Below the pieces are notes generated by a model. It saw only the letters and a list, made by a program, of their open reading frames with translations, made no database searches and was not told where the DNA came from. From NCBI RefSeq assembly GCF_030816195.1, contig NZ_JAUSXS010000001.1, positions 5,541,501 to 5,605,500 on the forward strand: a stretch of DNA of 64,000 nucleotides, written 5' to 3'. Each line of letters begins with the position of its first letter. The stretch's first letter is position 1. This document shows positions 61,860 through 64,000 of the stretch, piece by piece. Made by a program: the position numbers and the translations under genes. Source of the DNA: Pseudomonas sp. W4I3 (lineage in GTDB: Bacteria > Pseudomonadota > Gammaproteobacteria > Pseudomonadales > Pseudomonadaceae).

Positions 61860-62009
61860 GCCACCAAGGACATCAACCTACCGACCGGTACAGCAATCGG
61901 TGTGCTCATCCGCAATGGCCAGCGGCTGATCGCCCATAAGGCCACCGTGACCGAGTCAGACGATCACATCATCATGTGTCTCGCAAATAAGAACGCATCC
62001 GTGATGTGA
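61860..62009 (+). pseudogene. Remnant of the TrkA C-terminal (RCK_C) domain
   Basis: A 49-codon stretch in one frame reads ...ATKDINLPTGTAIGVLIRNG... then AHKATVTESDDHIIMCLANK and a stop. It matches my recollection of the end of TrkA/RCK_C (DI.LPPGT.IGA..RD...IAHDDTVIE.GDHVI.FL..K). No TrkA N-terminal domain is upstream. It looks like the decayed 3' end of a trkA-type gene. The rest of the 61697-62181 gap shows nothing else. Confidence 0.6.
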
Positions 62010-62181
62010 AACGGTTTCAGATGTAGTTGAGTTTTGTCTGAACAGCTCGCCCCCTAACTGAACCTCCGCCCCATCCATCTGGTCAGCAACGCTCGTCGCC
62101 CAACCCGAATTCTCCCTCCCCGTGCGCATCACAACCCTACGCACCACGCCTTCACGGCCGTCAACAGGGAGAACCCACTCA

Positions 62182-64000
62182 ATGTCTGAACCCAAAAATC
62201 CCCAGCCCCCACTCCAAGGCTCCCAGTCCGACGGCTCCGCCGCCGGCGGCTGGCCCGCACTAAACGCCGTCAACAAGCACCTGCTCCACCAGCACATCCT
62301 GCTCAAGGGCAACCGTACCCTGTTGTCCATGAACAAGCCGGACGGCTTCGACTGCCCCAGTTGTGCCTGGCCAGACCCAAAGAAGCCGCACACCTTTGAA
62401 TACTGTGAGAACGGGGCCAAGGCGCTGGCGTGGGAGTCGACCAAAAAGCGGGTCACGCCCCAGTTTTTCGCTCAGCATACGGTGAGTGAGCTGGCTACCT
62501 GGAGCGATCACGACCTGGAGGATCAGGGCCGTATCACCGAGCCAATGCGCTATGACGCGGGCAGTGACAAATACTTGCCGGTCAGTTGGGATGAGGCTTT
62601 CGCCGAGATCGGGCAGGAGCTGCGCCAGTTGAGCGATCCGTGGAAGCTGGAGTTGTACACCTCGGGGCGTACGTCAAACGAAGCGGCGTTTTTGTATCAG
62701 TTGTTTGGCCGCTTGTATGGCATGGCTAACTTTCCTGACTGCTCGAACATGTGTCACGAGACCACCAGCGTGGCGCTTCCTGAGTCGATCGGCGTCGGCA
62801 AAGGCACCACCACGCTGGAAGACTTCGAGAACGCCGATGCGATTTTCATCTTCGGTCAGAACCCCGGTACCAACAGCCCGCGCATGATGTCGGAGCTGCA
62901 TGCCGCCGCGCGCCGTGGTGCGAGCATCATCTCGTTCAACCCGTTGCGCGAGAAGGCGCTGGTGCGGTTTGCGTCCCCCCAAGGACCCGCGCGACATGCT
63001 CAGTCGCAGCGGCGTGAAGATCAGCTCGCAGTACCATCAGGTCAGAATCGGCGGCGACATGATTGCCGTGCAGGGCATCTGCAAAGCGGTGATCGAGGCG
63101 GACGATGCGGCTCAGCGTGAAGGGCTGCCGCGTGTACTGGATGTCGACTTCATCGAGGAGCACACCCACGGCCTTGAGCGGTTCGCCGATTACTGCCGAC
63201 AGCTGCCGTGGGAGATCATCGAGCGTCATTCGGGCCTGACGCGTCAGGCGCTGGAAGAGGTGGCGGCGGTGTATATGCGTTCGCAGCGGGTGATCTGTTG
63301 CTGGGGCATGGGCATTACGCAACACAAGCGCGGTGGCGACGCGATGCAGCAGATCATTAATCTGCTGCTGTTGCGCGGCAACATCGGCAAGCTGGGCGCG
63401 GGTGCTTGCCCTATTCGCGGCCACTCCAATGTGCAGGGTGACCGCACCATGGGCATCTACGAAAAAGCCGGCGAGCCGTTCCTGGCCAGCATGAGCAAGG
63501 TGTTCGGGTTCGAGGCGTCCCGCAAAGGTGGGCATGATGTGGCCGAGGCCTGTGAAGCGCTGCTGCGCGGCGAGGTGGAAGCGTTTATTTCGATGGGCGG
63601 CAATTTCTTCCGTGCCATCCCGGATATCGACGTGGTGTGCCCGACCGTCAAGCGCCTGAAAATGACCGTGCTGGTCAACACCAAGCTCAACCGCAGTGCA
63701 ACGGTCCATGGCCAGAAAGCGTTTTTGCTGCCGTGCATCGCCCGCTCGGAGCTGGACATGCAGAACGGCGTGGCGCAAACCGTTACGGTGGAAGACTCGA
63801 TGTCGATGGTGCACGGCTCCACCGGCATGCTCGAGCCTGCGTCGAAACACCTGATCTCCGAAGTGGCGATCATCGTCGGCATGGCCAAGGCGACGCTTGA
63901 ACCCAACCCCAACGTGGATTGGGACAGCTACGTGAGCGATTACGCGCGTATCCGCGACAAGATCGAAGCCGTGCTGCCCGAGCAGTTTTATGACTTCAAT
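62182..64000 (+). pseudogene. FdhF/YdeP-family molybdopterin oxidoreductase, frameshifted and partial
   Basis: A formate-dehydrogenase-H-like protein (about 780 residues in full). The first 265 codons (MSEPKNPQPPLQGSQ..., with FPDCSNMCHETTSVALPESIGVG and FIFGQNPGTNSPRMMSE) are in one frame up to a run of six C at 62975-62980. The next part (AAG GAC CCG CGC GAC ATG ..., KDPRDMLSRSGVKI..., then CWGMGITQHKRGGDAMQQIINLL and HSNVQGDRTMGIYEK) is in another frame and continues to the right edge. Removing one C restores one protein. ATG 62182 has GGGAG ten bases upstream. It is either a young pseudogene or a sequencing error in a homopolymer. Confidence 0.85.

Noticed and set aside
52324..62009. Prophage or integrative element
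   Set aside because: No integrase, portal, terminase, capsid or transfer gene is visible, and no repeat of the tRNA 3' end.
62122..62181. 20-codon N-terminal extension of the FdhF/YdeP gene
   Set aside because: Composition is unlike the rest, and ATG 62182 has a better ribosome-binding site and normal N-terminus.

Overview
The window is chromosomal DNA of a fluorescent-group Pseudomonas. The evidence is gene content (an isc cluster followed by ndk-rlmN-pilW-rodZ-ispG-hisS-yfgM-bamB-der, purL-mltF, guaBA, queA-tgt-yajC-secDF), GC-rich codon use, and many copies of two REP/REPIN palindrome families typical of this group (cores GGGGGCTTGCCCCC and GAGCGAGCTTGCTCGC). Most of the DNA is conserved housekeeping sequence; accessory material is concentrated in two places, 11.7-15.9 kb and 52.4-62.0 kb. 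|| Layout. 1-1434: 5' part of purL. 1.7-3.2 kb: mltF. 3.2-11.7 kb: a trehalose phosphotransferase locus reading leftwards (treB-type EIIBC, trehalose-6-phosphate hydrolase, maltoporin-like porin, an EIIA-HPr-EI fusion and a small EIIB-like protein without the phosphorylatable cysteine), divergent from treR. Two identical 16-bp palindromes lie in the treB-treR gap. 11.7-13.1 kb: a Fic toxin with an upstream overlapping antitoxin-like gene. 13.3-15.9 kb: a methyltransferase and a thioredoxin-reductase-like flavoprotein, divergent from a TetR regulator, with a matched pair of palindromes over both promoters. 16-19.2 kb: guaBA with a clear sigma-70 promoter. 19.3-28.0 kb: a zinc-ribbon protein, a TauE/SafE permease divergent from a LysR regulator, xseA, an M23 peptidase, leuA (with a candidate leader ORF), and an omega-amidase/methionine aminotransferase pair. 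|| 28.2-43.1 kb: a long leftward run, der-bamB-yfgM-hisS-ispG-rodZ-pilW-rlmN-ndk, then the Fe-S assembly cluster iscR-S-U-A-hscB-hscA-fdx-iscX. The iscR promoter carries two abutting 25-bp matches to type 1 IscR sites, so the cluster is probably autoregulated by Fe-S occupancy of IscR. 43.4-46.7 kb: cysE, trmJ, divergent suhB and a glycine-zipper protein. 46.8-52.2 kb: queA-tgt-yajC-secD-secF. 52.3 kb: tRNA-Leu(CAA) with its promoter and terminator. || From the tRNA-Leu to about 62 kb the character changes: lower GC, few recognisable families, non-coding gaps with palindromes, and decayed genes. Here lie a DUF3077-like gene that looks frameshifted behind a small coupled ORF and a hairpin-rich leader, an unknown lipoprotein, a 186-bp inverted-repeat (MITE-like) element, two small immunity-like proteins, a 1117-residue KAP-family membrane P-loop NTPase, a protein with an ADP-ribosyltransferase-like R-STS-ExE pattern, one unrecognised protein, and a remnant of the C-terminal domain of TrkA. 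No integrase or transposase is visible. The KAP NTPase plus ART-like protein segment is the best candidate for an undescribed (possibly anti-phage) system, but that is inference. The window ends inside an FdhF/YdeP-type molybdopterin oxidoreductase that is broken by one extra base in a run of six C.
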